Assembly: GCF_000346465.2 (NCBI RefSeq)
Contig: NC_034016.1
Span: 10,348,936 to 10,412,935 of the forward strand
DNA length: 64,000 nucleotides
Direction of reading: 5' to 3'
DNA from: Prunus persica
Taxonomy: Eukaryota > Streptophyta > Magnoliopsida > Rosales > Rosaceae
Below, in pieces: positions 11,676 through 25,049 of the stretch; the first letter of the stretch is position 1; the number at the start of each line of letters is the position of its first letter. The position numbers and the translations under genes are program-made. Under the pieces are notes generated by a model that was not told where the DNA came from, made no database searches, and saw nothing but the letters and a program-made list of their open reading frames with translations.

Positions 11676-14600
11676 ATGGGAAGCACCTTTCTCTCTCTAC
11701 CAGCGAAGCGTTCCCTATCGACAATGTCTTCCGACGCCAACTTCGAAAACGGCTCCTCCAAGCGATCCAGGCCCCCTCCGCCTCCCCTCAGCGTCCCTCC
11801 CGGCCACGTGGCCTTCCGTATGCTCTGCCACGCGTCGCGCATAGGTGGCGTCATCGGAAAATCAGGTAGCGTTATCAAGCAGCTACAGCAGGCCACCGGG
11901 GCCAAGATCCGAATCGAAGAAGCCCAAGTCGAGTCGCCGGACCGCGTAGTGGTGGTCGTCGCTCCGAGCGCAATCCGTTCCAGGATTTGGCTGAGAACTC
12001 CAGGCCTCGAAAATGTTAATGTTGGTGGTGGTGGTGGGGAAGAGGAGATTGAGGTTTCGAAGGCGCAGGAGGCGCTTCTGAGAGTGTTCGAGAGGATTCT
12101 TGAGGTGGCGGCGGAGACAGGGGCGATTCCGGCGGATGTTGGGGTGGTTTCGTGCCGGTTTCTGGCGGAGGCAGCACAGGTCGGGTCGGTGATAGGGAAG
12201 GGCGGTAAGGTGGTGGAGAAGATTAGGAAAGAGACTGGTTGTAAAATTAGGGTTTTGAATGAGAAATTGCCGGCTTGTGCATTTTCTACTGACGAGATGG
12301 TCGAGGTGAGGTTGTGTCTTTGCTTTTTCGAGATTTCAATTACGTTTTGGATGTAAATTAGATAAGTTGTGTGTGTATTGAGTTGGTTTGAGTTTGGGTT
12401 TTACTTCAAAGGTCTGCATTTGCATTCACTTGTTGGTATTTGTGTATGATGTAGTGAATTTGCCCCATTTAGCTTATGTCAAAATCCCAAATTGATGGGA
12501 TAAGTTTAGACTATTAAACTAATTTAGTAAATTCTATTTAGAGTTATGTGGAAACTTAAACTTGTTGTGTATAATTAGTAGTTTAGCATGATTGTAGATT
12601 AAATGTGCTTGATTTCTTTGCCATTAGGACCAAAACTTTTGAGTAGCATGGTATGGGTGGTAGGCTGTAGCTATGCTGAGTTACTTAAGTTGTTTGGGAT
12701 TTTCAGGTTATTTTCGAGTTTTCAGTAAAAAATGAGAATTTTGATTATTTTCTAACTTAAGTTGTTTGGGACTTTTAGGTTATTCTCAAGTTAAATTTGA
12801 TTAGATTATATAAGGAACAGTAGTTGATGTCACTGGTGATGATTCAAGAGCTAGTGAGGAACCGTATTCAGGCAGACTGGCAGCTTGCTTCCGGTGATTG
12901 TTTTGAATTAGTACTTGATACAAAGAATACATGAAGTAGAATTCTTTGTGCTTTTGAAAAGAAACCATCACTGTTATTGAATACCGGCTGAGCTGAACAT
13001 CCACTTCTTATTGAGATATATGTATATAATTTTATTAAACATTATTTGAGATAAGGGAAAGACCATCTGGTGGAATACTTGTTTTCATCCAAAGTGATAG
13101 CAAGACCTTGGTTTAGGTAATGTAATTTCTGAAAATAAAAATTTTGGTCAGAAATTCATTTGTAGATCTTCATGAGGGCAAACATTCATTTTCGCAATTT
13201 GGCACATAAATATAAAATCAGTTTGGATTAAGTGGTGCCACTGGCATTTCAGGATTGTGGTTATTTAGAATTATAATCTTTATTTGGGAACCTATGAGAT
13301 AATAGTCACCTTTGTTCTCTGATTTTATCATATAGAATGCAGGTAACAAGCACAAGATTAGTTATGAGGAAGTGGATCTTTAGAATATGTTTGTGATTAA
13401 TTTTAGAAGATTCTAAGGTTGTACCATGTCTTCGTATAATTAGGATTTTGGTGACTGCTTATCAAAAAATGAATTATAAAGTAGGGCTTTAAAAGCCCTA
13501 GTGAACTCTGAACTTGAAATGGCTAACAATATTTGTGAGATATTGATACTAAGTTGGCAGTTTTCGGCAATTACTTTGATCTCCTGCCAAGCACTCTGCT
13601 AAGTTGGGCTAGTTGGGTTGCCATTTGCATACTTTATTTTCACCGCCTCGCAAGCCTGTTGATTAATATCAATTTTTGAATATTGTAGAAGTCACTGGAT
13701 CAAATTAGGTACCAAATAGGAGGAAAGAACTTGGTAGCTGATACAAGGTCATCCTTTTCCCTTTCAGGAGGTTCTTAAAAATTTATTCTTTTGTAGCTTC
13801 AACTTCTGACTTCACTTTCCTTTCAGGTTTGTTGTAACAGAAAATAGAACACGAAGTATTCCTTGTATTGTGTTTATATTAAGGCCTATTGATTCACTGT
13901 TTGTCTTCATTTATTGTATGTCAGTAATAAAAAAAGAATATTTATTTATTTCTCCCCTTGAATATGATTCAATCGTGGCAGATAGAAGGGGATATTTTGT
14001 CTGTAAAGAAAGCACTTGTTGCTGTCTCTGGCCGTCTTCAAGATTGTCCACCAGTTGACAAGACACGGATGACTGGGAGCAGGCCTCTGGAGCCAGTTCC
14101 TTATGAGACTTTACCTGATCTCCGTTTAGATCATCTTTCACAGAGGAACTCAATGCTTACCTCTTTGCCAAGCAGCTCCATGAGTTATGCTTCATCAGGA
14201 GTTCGTACATCATCAATCGAGGCTGAAAGGATCCCCACACTTGAAACAAAAATGGTACAGCAGGAAGTTACTTTCAAGATTCTTTGTGCCAATGATAGGG
14301 TTGGGGGTGTAATTGGAAAGGGGGGTGCCATTGTCAGGGCCCTTCAGAATGAGACAGGTGCTGCAATAAGTATTGGACCATCTGTGGCTGAGTGTGATGA
14401 ACGATTAATTACTGTTGCTGCATCGGAGTTGTCATCTAATTTATATCCGTCAATACAGGCATATTTGTTAGTAATAAGTTTTTTAATGTTGGCTTCATCT
14501 TCTATAGAGTCCTGAATCACGGTACTCGGCAGCACAAAAGGGTATTGTTCTTGTTTTCACAAGGTCTGTAGAAGCAGGCATTGAAAAAGGGCGAGACTCA

Positions 14601-15234
14601 AGCTCAAATAAAGGGTCATCTCTTACTGCACGGCTTGTAGTCCCATCAAACCAAGTTGGTTGTTTGCTGGGAAAAGGGGGTGTAATAGTTTCAGAGATTC
14701 GGAAGGTAACTGGTACTGGTATACGAATAATAGGCGGTGACCAGGTCCCAAAGTGTGCCTTAGAGAATGATGAAGTTGTACAGGTGTGGTTTTATCACAT
14801 TCTTTAAGGAAAGCATTGTAATTATATTTCATTTAGTCCCATTTAGTGAAATTGGGTATATTTGGCGACCTAAAGTTGATATGAACTTGCAAACTTCTCT
14901 TATATTTAGTTATAATTTGTTCCACAGATTTCAGGAGATTTTTCAAGTGTGCAAGATGCTTTGTACAATATTACTGGTAGATTACGAGATAACCTTTTCT
15001 CCAGCACAGTAAATAATTCTGGAAGAAGGAGCAGTTCATCCATGCTAACCGATACCAGTCCTTATGGAAGACTAAGGGATCCTACTCCTATTGGATTTCA
15101 GCCATCATCATCAGTTGGTATTAATCATGGTCTCAGTCGACATACAACTCTAACTCAAAGTATGGATCATCTTGGACTTTCTCATAGTTTAGATCATCCT
15201 TCCTCCTCACCAAGGCCATGGGCATCACAGGTAA

Positions 15235-15315
<81 letters not shown>

Positions 15316-16592
15316 CCTTGTTTTGTTGTTGTTGTTGTTGTTGATATATTGATCGGATTGCAGATGGTAGCTTCAAGGGGCATCACCGATACTGGCAGGG
15401 GTTTGACTTCTCTAAAAAGTGGCACAGAACTTGGCAGGTTAGAAAATTATGAGATCTGGCTAAGCTGCTAAGCTATAATTAGGTCTGAAAATAAATGGAT
15501 GCCATGTTAAAGCATGTGTAGATAGCAACTGATGATTGTCAGGCACAGCCTCTGTTTCATAATTAATTGAAATACCCTTGACTGTCACGTAAAAGGTATC
15601 CATAGAATAGGTAACTCTCTCATATTATTCTTTCTCAGACCTCAATTTATCACTTAACTAAAATACCCACTTTATTTGGTTTCAAATTGAAACTGAAAAG
15701 GTATGGAATTATGTATTTAAAGTTCCTAGTAGGATGCATTTGTCATTTATTTATTTATTTTTAACTCCATCCTTTGGCATTGGCAGCGGAAACAAATCTG
15801 CTATTGTGACAAATACAACTGTAGAGATCATAGTTCCTGAAAATGTTATTGGCTCTGTGTACGGGGAGAATGGTTCCAATTTGGCTCGTCTAAGACAGGT
15901 ATATTTCATAATTTTTCCGAAGTTTTGCTTTGATATTATTTTAATCAAACTGTGGTCTTTGTGTATGGTGCACTAGCTAGCGCCCCCTTTATCAAGTTTC
16001 TTGCTTGTTAGATTTCAAACCTGAAAATTACCACTCTGGCTTTATTAACTTTGAGGGCTGCCCATGTCTACTAAAATTTATGATCAGTATATTATTCCCA
16101 AGAAAGAATTGTAGAAAATTGCAGAGGAGCAAATTGAAGTGGCTGGAAAGAACACAGTTACTTCTCTAGAGAAGAATTGTTTTTGTTCTCTGTCACTGCC
16201 TATGTCTTTATCTCCGTCTCCCTTGTTTTCTCTCTTTTCTTGGGGGAGGGGGCAGTTGTGTTGTTATGAAGTTATCTCTCAAGGGACTGTTAAAGAGTGG
16301 GGTTGCTGTGCGCCTTTGAGCGGAGTATCTTTGTAGTGAACCCCGTGAACTTTGAGGATATCACAGTTGCTAATGTTTCAAACTTATGCAGTCTGGTTGT
16401 CTGTATATCAATTTAAACTTATCCTCTTTCCCTCTTTTTCCCTCCTTAAATCAGATTTCTGGTGCCAAGGTCATAGTGCATGAGCCCCGTCCTGGAACAA
16501 CCGACAGGATTATTGTCATATCTGGAACACCTGATGAAACCCAGGCAGCACAGAGCCTCTTACATGCATTCATTCTTACGGGACCATCATGA
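11676..16592 (+). CDS. Protein with five KH domains (HEN4/At4g18375-like)
   Basis: Predicted RNA- or ssDNA-binding protein of 658 residues. Exons: 11676-12305, 13982-14427, 14510-14783, 14928-15230, 15364-15437, 15787-15898, 16455-16592. All introns are GT-AG and phases agree. The ATG at 11676 heads MGSTFLSLPAKRSL; a basic SKRSRPPPPP stretch at 28-37 may serve nuclear import. KH cores with GxxG loops: GKSG (61-64), GKGG (174-177), GKGG (322-325), GKGG (413-416) and GENG in the last domain. The lysine usual in the loop is replaced in domain five. A serine-rich linker (about 456-550) separates domains four and five. The exon 2/3 junction uses a weak donor (GA|GTTGTC) and was chosen because it alone keeps frame. 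Plant relatives include HEN4 and related poly(C)-binding-like proteins; the exact orthologue is not certain. Confidence 0.9.
15237..15343 (+). repeat. (CT)n and (GTT)n microsatellites in intron 4 of the KH gene
   Basis: About 80 bases of near-pure CT repeat start six bases inside the intron, right after the splice donor GTAAGG. A short run of GTT follows (about 15,321-15,343), and the intron ends 20 bases later. Most of this 133-bp intron is therefore simple repeat. Confidence 0.95.
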
Positions 16593-17846
16593 CCAATAGT
16601 TGGTCTCAAGACACGTTTGCAAGAGATGACTCCCGGGCCATCACTTGGTCATCGGCTTTTGCTTTTTGTCAAATATTGTACACTAAAGTAGGAAGATTGC
16701 CAATCACGAGCTAAGGAAAGGTAAATTTTGTTCAATTGGCTTACCAATATGTTTCATAGTGTGTTAGAGTCATTGTTCCCTGCTTTATCATGTATTCTTC
16801 AAGTGGAAAACGTTTGACAACAGAGCCTTGCTACCATTGTCACATCCTTGTCTAAAATCTCAGGGTACAGTTTTTTGGCGACTTTATTTCAAGATAAAGA
16901 ATTGCTTTTGTTAACTTAAGATTTTTTCAATGAACTTTACTCTTGTATCCTTTACTTTTTCTTCCCATTTCATTTATTTTTTCTTCTTTTCAATTTGGTC
17001 TTTCTAGCTTGATTCAGTTCAGATTAGAAAATTAGAAAAACTGAAGGGTGGCCAAAGGCCCAAAGGATCAAGCAACAATAAACGTAATCAACCAAACTGA
17101 ACCAAATGGGAGGCAGAGAATGTAAGAGGCAGAAAATGAAAGTGATTGCCAAGAGAACACTAGAATTTTGGCCTAGCATAAATTTTGAGAAAAAAAAAAA
17201 AAAAAAAAAGAGATTGAAATTAACATAATCAACGTACATATCTTCAAAGTTGGGTTTCTTATTTTTTATTTTGGGTCAAAATATTACTTTATTCCAAAGC
17301 AAAACAAGGGGAGGAAACACCCCTGAATACAAGAAACAAGAACTGAGCCAAGATAGAAATCAAAAGACTGGAGGACCAGGAAGACTATCTGCCGCTAAAA
17401 TTCTTGCCCGAGACGGTGGTGGCCCGTCAGATGACGGTGGCTCAGATTGAAGCTAAGATGATAAGAGTCTATTGGGATAATCTGTTGCGACGTGGCCCAC
17501 TAACGACTCCTGATCACTTTAATTAAATGTTAACACATATTAATAATTATTTTAAGTTTTTCGACCAAAAAAAAAATTATTTTAAGTTTCAGTTTAAATA
17601 TGGTTCCCAATGATTTAGGGAGAATGGAACTCGGTCCTTTAATCATTACTTTCAATTCCAATCTGTTACAGAGAATTGTTTAATAAAACCACACCAAAGT
17701 AACATAATCAATAATTTAACCAAACCACACCAAAGTAAATCATTGATTTGTTCAGTAATTATTAATCGGTACAGGGATTTTTCGGATCAAATATCCAACC
17801 CTAGTCATGTGTGTTTCAATTTCCTTCATCCCCGAAAAATTCAACC
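16593..17846. other. 3' UTR of the KH gene and non-coding sequence
   Basis: The first few hundred bases are probably the KH gene's 3' UTR. An A-run lies near 17,191-17,209. A short open stretch at 17,250-17,450 (SKTRGGNTPEYKKQELSQD) is not recognised and may be transposon-derived. The last part, 17,803-17,846, is the first copy of a local tandem duplication into which the next LTR inserted. No host gene was seen. Confidence 0.4.
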
Positions 17847-18599
17847 CTAGTTGACAGGACCTGCTCAAAATTTTTTGGAATCCGTGACGAATCCCGTCTT
17901 ATTTCCGACATCTTACCGATGTCAGGCCCACTTACTAAGAACCGAGACTTTCTACCAAAATTTCGACATAACCTCCATTGTAAATTGGACATTTTTCAAA
18001 TTTCTCAACCTATTAAAAACACATTTAAAATCACCAACCGACAGCATGCACAAGATAAATTCATGCAATTCACATAGATGGCCTCTGGCCTCACAATCAT
18101 CCCCTAGTACAGGCGATAACAGAGAAATTTTAAAGATTCAGACCAGAATCAAATAGGTTTCAAACTCAACAAGACCACAAACACCTTATAACCATAAAAA
18201 ATTGGTAATACTGAAATATAACCAATCATTTAATCTTACCTCGACTGGGCTTCAGGCTCCCCGGCATAATTCAAACCAAGCTTAATAAAACTAATAAATA
18301 TGATATGATCCTAGTGACCAAACTAAAGTTCAAAAATAAACTTGATCTTGCGGCTGCACCTGGGTAAGACCCCAGGTTACCTACGTACCTTTACTGAGGG
18401 GTTAAGCCACACGTAGTTCTACAATCCACAATCACGAACTAGATAATATACAATTATTTTCAGTCATACCGACAAGTTAATTCTTTTAAACATTAATCTT
18501 TTCCCTTTTAACAAAATCACAATATGCTAAGCCCAATTCTTTAAACATTGTTCCAATTTCTTGATATAGTATAATAATCCTTTTTCTTTTCCCCGTTAC

Positions 18600-18890
18600 T
18601 TTACTACACGCTGGAGAATCCAACGTCATGCGTAGTAAAGTAACAGTGATCACAATGTTCAGATCCTTTACCACACGCCGGAATAATTCAACACCACGTG
18701 TGGTATAGTAACCAGTATCCAAGTGAACACAAGCCGGAAGATTCCAACGCCACGTGTAGCCCAACCAAACCATATTCCATGTGCGCAGACTGCTCTATCA
18801 CACGTCAGATAATCCAACGCCACGTGTAATAAACTAATAACATAACCATATATGCCCACACGCCGAATAATCCAACGCCACGTGTGGGTA
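18600..18890. repeat. Minisatellite with G-boxes inside the solo LTR
   Basis: A unit built on 'CACGCCGGATAATCCAACGCCACGTG' type sequence recurs with spacing of about 56-70 bases. Exact CACGTG cores are at 18695, 18751, 18821 and 18879, with a degenerate fifth near 18,618. CACGTG is the plant G-box bound by bHLH and bZIP factors; any role as an LTR enhancer is inference. Confidence 0.7.
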
Positions 18891-20978
18891 CCAAAATCAT
18901 GGAGGGGTACTTAACATGGTATAATCTCATATTCACATAACCAAACAATAAAGTACCCCAACTCATATTTATCTCTTACCCAATCATTTAATCATAGAGC
19001 GAATAACAATTCCTCAATGCAAATAATCCATATTCAAATTAAATATAAGCCTCATTAACTGAAATACCCATTTCCAAGTCTAAGTAAACCATTTCGATTT
19101 TTATTAACATTCAAAACACTACTCAAATACTTAGGAATAAATAATCTCTGAAAATCCCCTAAGACAAGATAATAAAATCCAAAACACCATATCTTACACA
19201 AAGTCACATAATCCTTTATAAATAATATTAATGGCACTAATAATGATAGTAACAATAATAGTAATAATAACAAAAATATTAATAATAACAAAATATAAAC
19301 GGGAAGTCTCTTGTCACAGGAAACAGGCCGAGACAGAATCGATAGCCCGTTTTTATAACCTCATATATATATTATAAAAATAATATCAACTTCCTTAATC
19401 CAATTTTCCCAAATCTTTATTCCTGGTATAGAAAATAAGCTCACAAACCTATACTCAGGCCCAAAATAATTCAAATAGCAATCAAAACTTGTTTACACAT
19501 ATCTTCTATAAAAATACTATATTCCATAATTAAAACAATAGACTATAGTAAATAACCCGATATTACCCAAATTATTTACTTTAATAATAATCATAAAAAT
19601 ATTAATTAAAGATAAATAACAACCTTTAGATATCCCATATTCCTCATTTGCCATATTAAAACCATTTTCAATCCAAAACTCATTATGCAAGAAATTCCAA
19701 ATTAGAAGAACAAAGTACAGTTAAAAACAAACATCCATTTATTTACTAATAATCATAGCCAAGCCCAAGGCTCACTTTCACAACCCACCAATCCAAAATC
19801 CCAAGCTCGCCAATTCCATAACTTCAATTGTCAATATGATACCCAAGAATTCCATAAGATACTATAAAACAAGCTCCTAATCCCAACATAATTAGAACAA
19901 CTCAAATAACCGTCAAGACTCATTTACATCGTTGTTCTAATAGTTCTCGAAGGGTGAAACTACTTTGGAAGACTCACGCTCAACCGAGGGGTCAAACTAC
20001 ACAATCTTGGTCAACTGGGCCCGCGGGGCCGACGACCTCCGATTTTGAGTCCTGCAAGTTTGGTCTGCATCGAAAGGTCAGATCGCTCGCGATTGCACGA
20101 TCGGACGGTTATAATTTAACGCAAACTTTAAGTTATTGAATCGGAACATTCGGGACTCCGATTCATGATCCACGAAATCCTACACGATCCTAGGAATGTT
20201 TAGATCAACATATATTGAAATGAAGTTGATCCAACGGTACGAACCTATCGAACATGGATAACGCCTAATATACGATATCCGATCAATGATCAAACGATAA
20301 CCAAATTCATATCTAAGCATACTGTCGTGCTCGGGACGACATGAGGATTATTTTAGGACCCTAAGACCGGCCAAAAAGTGGCCCATGCGCCGCCACATCC
20401 TCCGGCAACGCGTGGGTGTCCAAAGCGATTCTGGCAATTGGAAAATCTCCATACCGCCAGTCAAGACTTATACCTACATGATCAGCACATAGAGTGGAGC
20501 AACTTTTATTCTTTGACCTACCCCAAAAAGTTACCGGAAGTGGCGGGAATCGGAGGCCGAAACCGGCCAAAACTTCCATTGCTTATTTAACAACCAAAAC
20601 GCAAAAATTTCTCCTAAATACCACAACCAGCAGCTAGAACACATTGAGAGGATGAAGAAATATACATTTTTCGCAAAATTTGGTTGCCGGAAACATCCAA
20701 GCGAACTCCGTGAAGTTATGGTTAAAACCGGCCAGATTTTCGTGAATTCCGGCTAGATACGACGGCAAATGGGGCAGCGAAGGGTCGGGATGAGAAGGCG
20801 ACGTCGCGCTGGTTCTTTTGGTACCAACCTTGTCAAGTTTGGTGGTCGAAAGTGGCGAGAAAACCAAACGGATGAATAGTGTCGGGGGGAGGGGTTTGTT
20901 TTGTGCGAATGGAGAGGGAGAGATCGTGAGGGGGAGAGAGAGAGGGAGAGAGAAAGGAGGGAAAAATCAGATTTTTAA

Positions 20979-21177
20979 TAGGGAAATAGCTCAATATACC
21001 ACCTATTTTACAATTTTTTGTCAAAATACCACCCCTCCCCAAAATTTTTAAAACTACCACTTATAAATACATCTTTATTGTAAACTGATTGCACCCATAT
21101 AACTTTTTCAGAAATTGGGTTCTCTCTCAACTCTCTTGGCTCCGTCTCTCTCTTCAGCCTGTCTCTCTCTGTCGTGT

Positions 21178-21211
<34 letters not shown>

Positions 21212-21381
21212 GACGCAGTCATCTTCCTCCCCCAGCCATCCAAGATTAACTCCACGGTTCACATCCACGAGGTACTGTTCATCTTTCTTTTCTTAGAAAT
21301 TTGAGGTTTTTGTGAATTTGGTTTATGGTGTATGGATTTGTATGAAATTGGTTTAGGGGTTTCTTCCAAATTGGTTTAGGG
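20979..21381 (+). repeat. Left long TIR of the MULE
   Basis: Matches the inverse of 28,523-28,931 by eye over its whole length. It contains a TATAAATA-like segment (near 21,063), a CT-rich leader with a (CT)n run at about 21,179-21,209, a CATCCACGAG|GTACTG splice-donor-like site (exon end about 21,270) and a following T/G-rich stretch with TTTAGGG-like units. Confidence 0.82.
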
Positions 21382-21799
21382 TTTTAGGGTTTAGAGGTTG
21401 CTCTGAAATTGGTTTATGGTTTATGGGTTTGTATGAAATTGGTTTAGGAGTTTCTCTAGAGTCTAGGGTTTGGAATTGATGAGATATCTGATCTGGGCTC
21501 AGATTACCCTAATTTGTTTTTCTTTATTTTGATTGTGATTTTAGGTAAGGATTGGGTGATGGGTTTTTATTTTGGGTCATCTGATATGGTTTTGAGATTA
21601 GTTTCATATCTATGATTTTGGTTAGTGTTAAAGTAAATAAATGGGTATTTTATTCCTGCTAGCTAAGGATTGGGTGATAGGTTTTTGTTTTGGGTCATCT
21701 GATATGGTTTTGAGATTGGTTTCATATCTATGATTTTGGTTAGTGTTAAAGTAAATAAATGGGTATTTCAAATGGCATAAAAAACTTCAAATGCAGGCC

Positions 21800-21919
21800 A
21801 TGGATGATGTTCAAGGGGTTCTTACTTCTTTGCATTTCATTGCACAAAATCATGAATTGATGAAAAGGAGTACAGAGCAGATGGCACTATACAATTGGGT
21901 TGTGTGTGCACTTTCTTCA
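21800..21919 (+). CDS. Short exon-like ORF beside the left TIR, unrecognised
   Basis: An acceptor-like AG (21,795-21,796) is followed by an ATG (21,800) and a 39-codon reading frame starting MDDVQGVLTSLHFIAQNHEL, ending in TGA. The residues look like a short amphipathic helix. Combined with the donor in the left TIR this would be the second exon of an inward transcript. I do not recognise it, and no clear continuation was found between 21,920 and 24,500. It may be a captured gene fragment or chance. Confidence 0.3.
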
Positions 21920-24759
21920 TGATTTTCTTCGACAGATTGATTTGTGGTATTGATTTGTGTGTTAATTGGGTATTATAGGTGTTGCTAAAAAATTATAGGA
22001 GAGGTTTCTTTCTAGGTTCAATTCAAATAAACAAGTGCATATGTGGTGCAACAGGGTCTTAAATTTTGTTAGATGTTAACTAGTCCTCTTATGTGAAAAT
22101 ATAGGTTGTTTACTTTGTAAGATGGTGCAGAGTTTCAAATCTAAACGAAATCAATTCCATTCATATTTGAGGTTGGAATGTATATTTTTTTTATTCACTA
22201 GGTAGATGTGTTCGATGGACTGGTATTATTGCATGACATGACAAACCTTGCAAATCCTCACTTTGACTGTCATCATATGATGGTTTTTTAGCACAGAGTT
22301 CTTCGACAGAGCAGTGACTCTGCTGCTCTCATTATGAAGTACTTTTTGCCCGTGATCTAGCCTGGTTACTTCTTCGTCATGTTTTGTGGCTCAGAAGGAA
22401 TTGTTTTAACATCACTCTGTTTTTGGGTGTCATTTGAGCATGGTTCGAATGGGTGATGAGGAGACTTGTTTTTGTAGCTTGTTGATACTGCTCTTTGACT
22501 GATCATGTCATGGGTGCATGAATAGGGATAGAATTCAAGGCATGGAAGGAAAGAAATTTGAGGAAGAGGAGGGTTAGGGATTAATGTATTTCTTCTTCTT
22601 AAGGACTAAGGTTGCTAACGATGAATGAAGAAATTCTACCTCAGCCCATGAACCTATATGTTGTTTGTTCAATTTACCCATTAAATGCTTCTGTGATTGA
22701 AGAAATAGATTTGCCCATCATGGTTTCATTTAATTTCCAGCTCCTTTGTTTATTGCATATGTATCATGTAATTAATTATTCCTTTAGCTACAAAGTTCTA
22801 TTTAATGAGACATTTACCTGTTGCGGCATCCACTTGTTATGCATTATTTGTTAGTGAAGTCTAGTACTATGGTGATAATGGATGAAGAGGTTCATAATTT
22901 TATATACTGCAATGCAAGGCTTAGAATAATGGATGTGAGATTTTATATTCTCAACAATTTGACTAATGTTTTAACAATTTTGCTGATATTGTTTTCTCTT
23001 TATTTATTCTAAAAATATGGGGTTTCAGAAAATATCTTCCGATTCTTGTAGGCACTTGATAGGATGCTGCAGTTTAATAATACTAAAGCTCATAAGAGAA
23101 AGCAAATCAAGTCAATGTTTTCTTTGTATCCATGAATTAGATTACTAAATGTTGCTGTAAGTTATTGTGTTCAGTTTAATTATTTTTTTATTTTTTTTTA
23201 CATGTAGTATTTTATTTTATTTTTCGCAGAGTTTGTTTATCATTCCATTCTTGAGATGTTATATGCGTACTTGCAGGCTTGAGAAATTTTTCCATGTTTG
23301 GAGGTCAAAACAACTTGTATAGTCAACCATGCATAATTTCAGAGTTGAAGCTGATGGTGTCTTTTGAGCCAATGGATTTTCCTAGATATCAGAAGTGCAA
23401 TGGCAAATTAATAAATTGATCTAGACAAAGAGAGACATGAAGTGATACACATCGACCATTTTCTGTGAGCTGATTCGATAAATAGAAATTGTCTGGTGCT
23501 GTTTGTCTTAAGAAGGGTGGTTTAACTTTGCCTTGTTTGCTTTTGGTCTGTAACATTATTTCTCATTGGCTGTTCTTGGAAATATTTTTTTTCTTTCTTT
23601 CCTTGTTTATCCCTTAGAACTTGCCTTTTGCCTTATGGAATTGTGGATGTTTATTTGTATGTAGTAATGATGGATTTGTGTGCAGTGAGAATTTCTAATT
23701 TCAAATCATGTGGTTGACTTTTGCATATATGAAGAATTATTTGTTATTCATACATTAATTGAATTCTTTGAGTTTGCATACAATCAAGTATTATACATAA
23801 ACTTTGTGGAATTTTTAAAAACCTTTGGTTTGGGGAAAAGAAATGTACATGTCAATTTCATAACTGTAAAGTATAGAGATGGTTACCAAATATCATGTTG
23901 AGCACTGTGACCCCTAAGTATAGAGATGGTTACCAAATATCATGTTCAACGCTGTGACCCGTGCAAAGTTAAAATGCATAAATTAGTTTACTAGTTGTTC
24001 TTTATCGTTTTGAAGATTCATTACTTGTTCCCAAAATTAGTTATCCCTATTAGATCACATAATATTTGAACTAATGGTCATCACCTCAATCCTGCCTTTA
24101 CTTGCTCGGAGAAGCTTTGCTGTTTACTTTTTTTTGTCAAAAGGTTTAATGGAAAGCTATCTATCAATTCCAAATTAAATTCATGTGTTCTTTGTTTTCC
24201 TTATAGGAAAATGGAGGTCAAACAATGGACATATGTCAAAAATGAAAAACAGAGAAGTGCATAATTTGTTTATGCCTAAAACGCAATAAACTGGTGATAG
24301 GTTGGTGATACAGTAGTGATAGAGATGCGATAAAAGGGTGCTAGAAATTGCTGATTCTGTTTATTTTAGGCTTCTTCTTTTGTTTCATTTCATTTACTTA
24401 GCTTTAATAGTTGGATGATTACGAGATGAATTTGTGTGAATTATTAATACAACAAGTACATATATGAAGAAAATTAAGATGAAGAACATATCGTATCACC
24501 AAACATAATCAAACCACCAAATGTAATCATCCTTTTCTTCAACCCATCACGAAGCATTTGCATATTTATTCATACTTTCCTTTTTGTATACATTATTTTT
24601 AGTTATTATTTTTAAAAATAATTTCTTACAATGTCTTACGATGCAATTATGATGCATCTGATTGCCTGTTTTTGAAAGGCACGTTGTTTCGTTCTCGTCG
24701 TCGTCTTCTTTTTGAATGAAGTAGGGCCTAAATCGTAAACCCATTGATAAGCCGTACTC

Positions 24760-24980
24760 AATATACATACAATATAATGGCAATATGTGGCCAATATACA
24801 TGCACTAGAGAGGCAATATTAGAGTTATATAACAGCAATACAACAGCAATATTAGCACAATATACATGCAATAGGGTGGCAATATGCATACAATATCTAT
24901 GCAATACAAAGGCAATATTAGTACAATACACATCCAATATGAGAGCAATATTAAGTCAATCTACATACAATACACACAGA
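24760..24980. repeat. CAATAT-rich interspersed repeat
   Basis: Degenerate repeats of GCAATATTAG.ACAATA.ACAT type fill this stretch. Related runs occur on either strand near 43,240-43,330, 45,240-45,420, 48,140-48,200 and 56,430-56,545, always near Ulp1-MULE remains. It directly adjoins the coiled-coil gene fragment in both copies at 25 kb and 48 kb. Confidence 0.55.
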
Positions 24981-25049
24981 TCCATTACAGACTACAATTT
25001 AAACATGCAAAATAAATCGCCACAAAACCCTAACAATACTATCCCATGA

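Noticed and set aside
15194..15425. Arg-Glu or Ser-Leu repeat proteins
   Set aside because: They are translations of the intronic CT/GA microsatellite. The same holds for similar ORFs at 21,008-21,304, 40,348-40,663 and 46,262-46,570.
18486..18859. Minus-strand ORFs in the LTR as coding
   Set aside because: They cover the G-box minisatellite and have no recognisable domain.
20361..20590. Host gene on either strand
   Set aside because: The GC-rich stretch has counterparts in the LTRs near 57,540 and 60,840, so it is LTR sequence.
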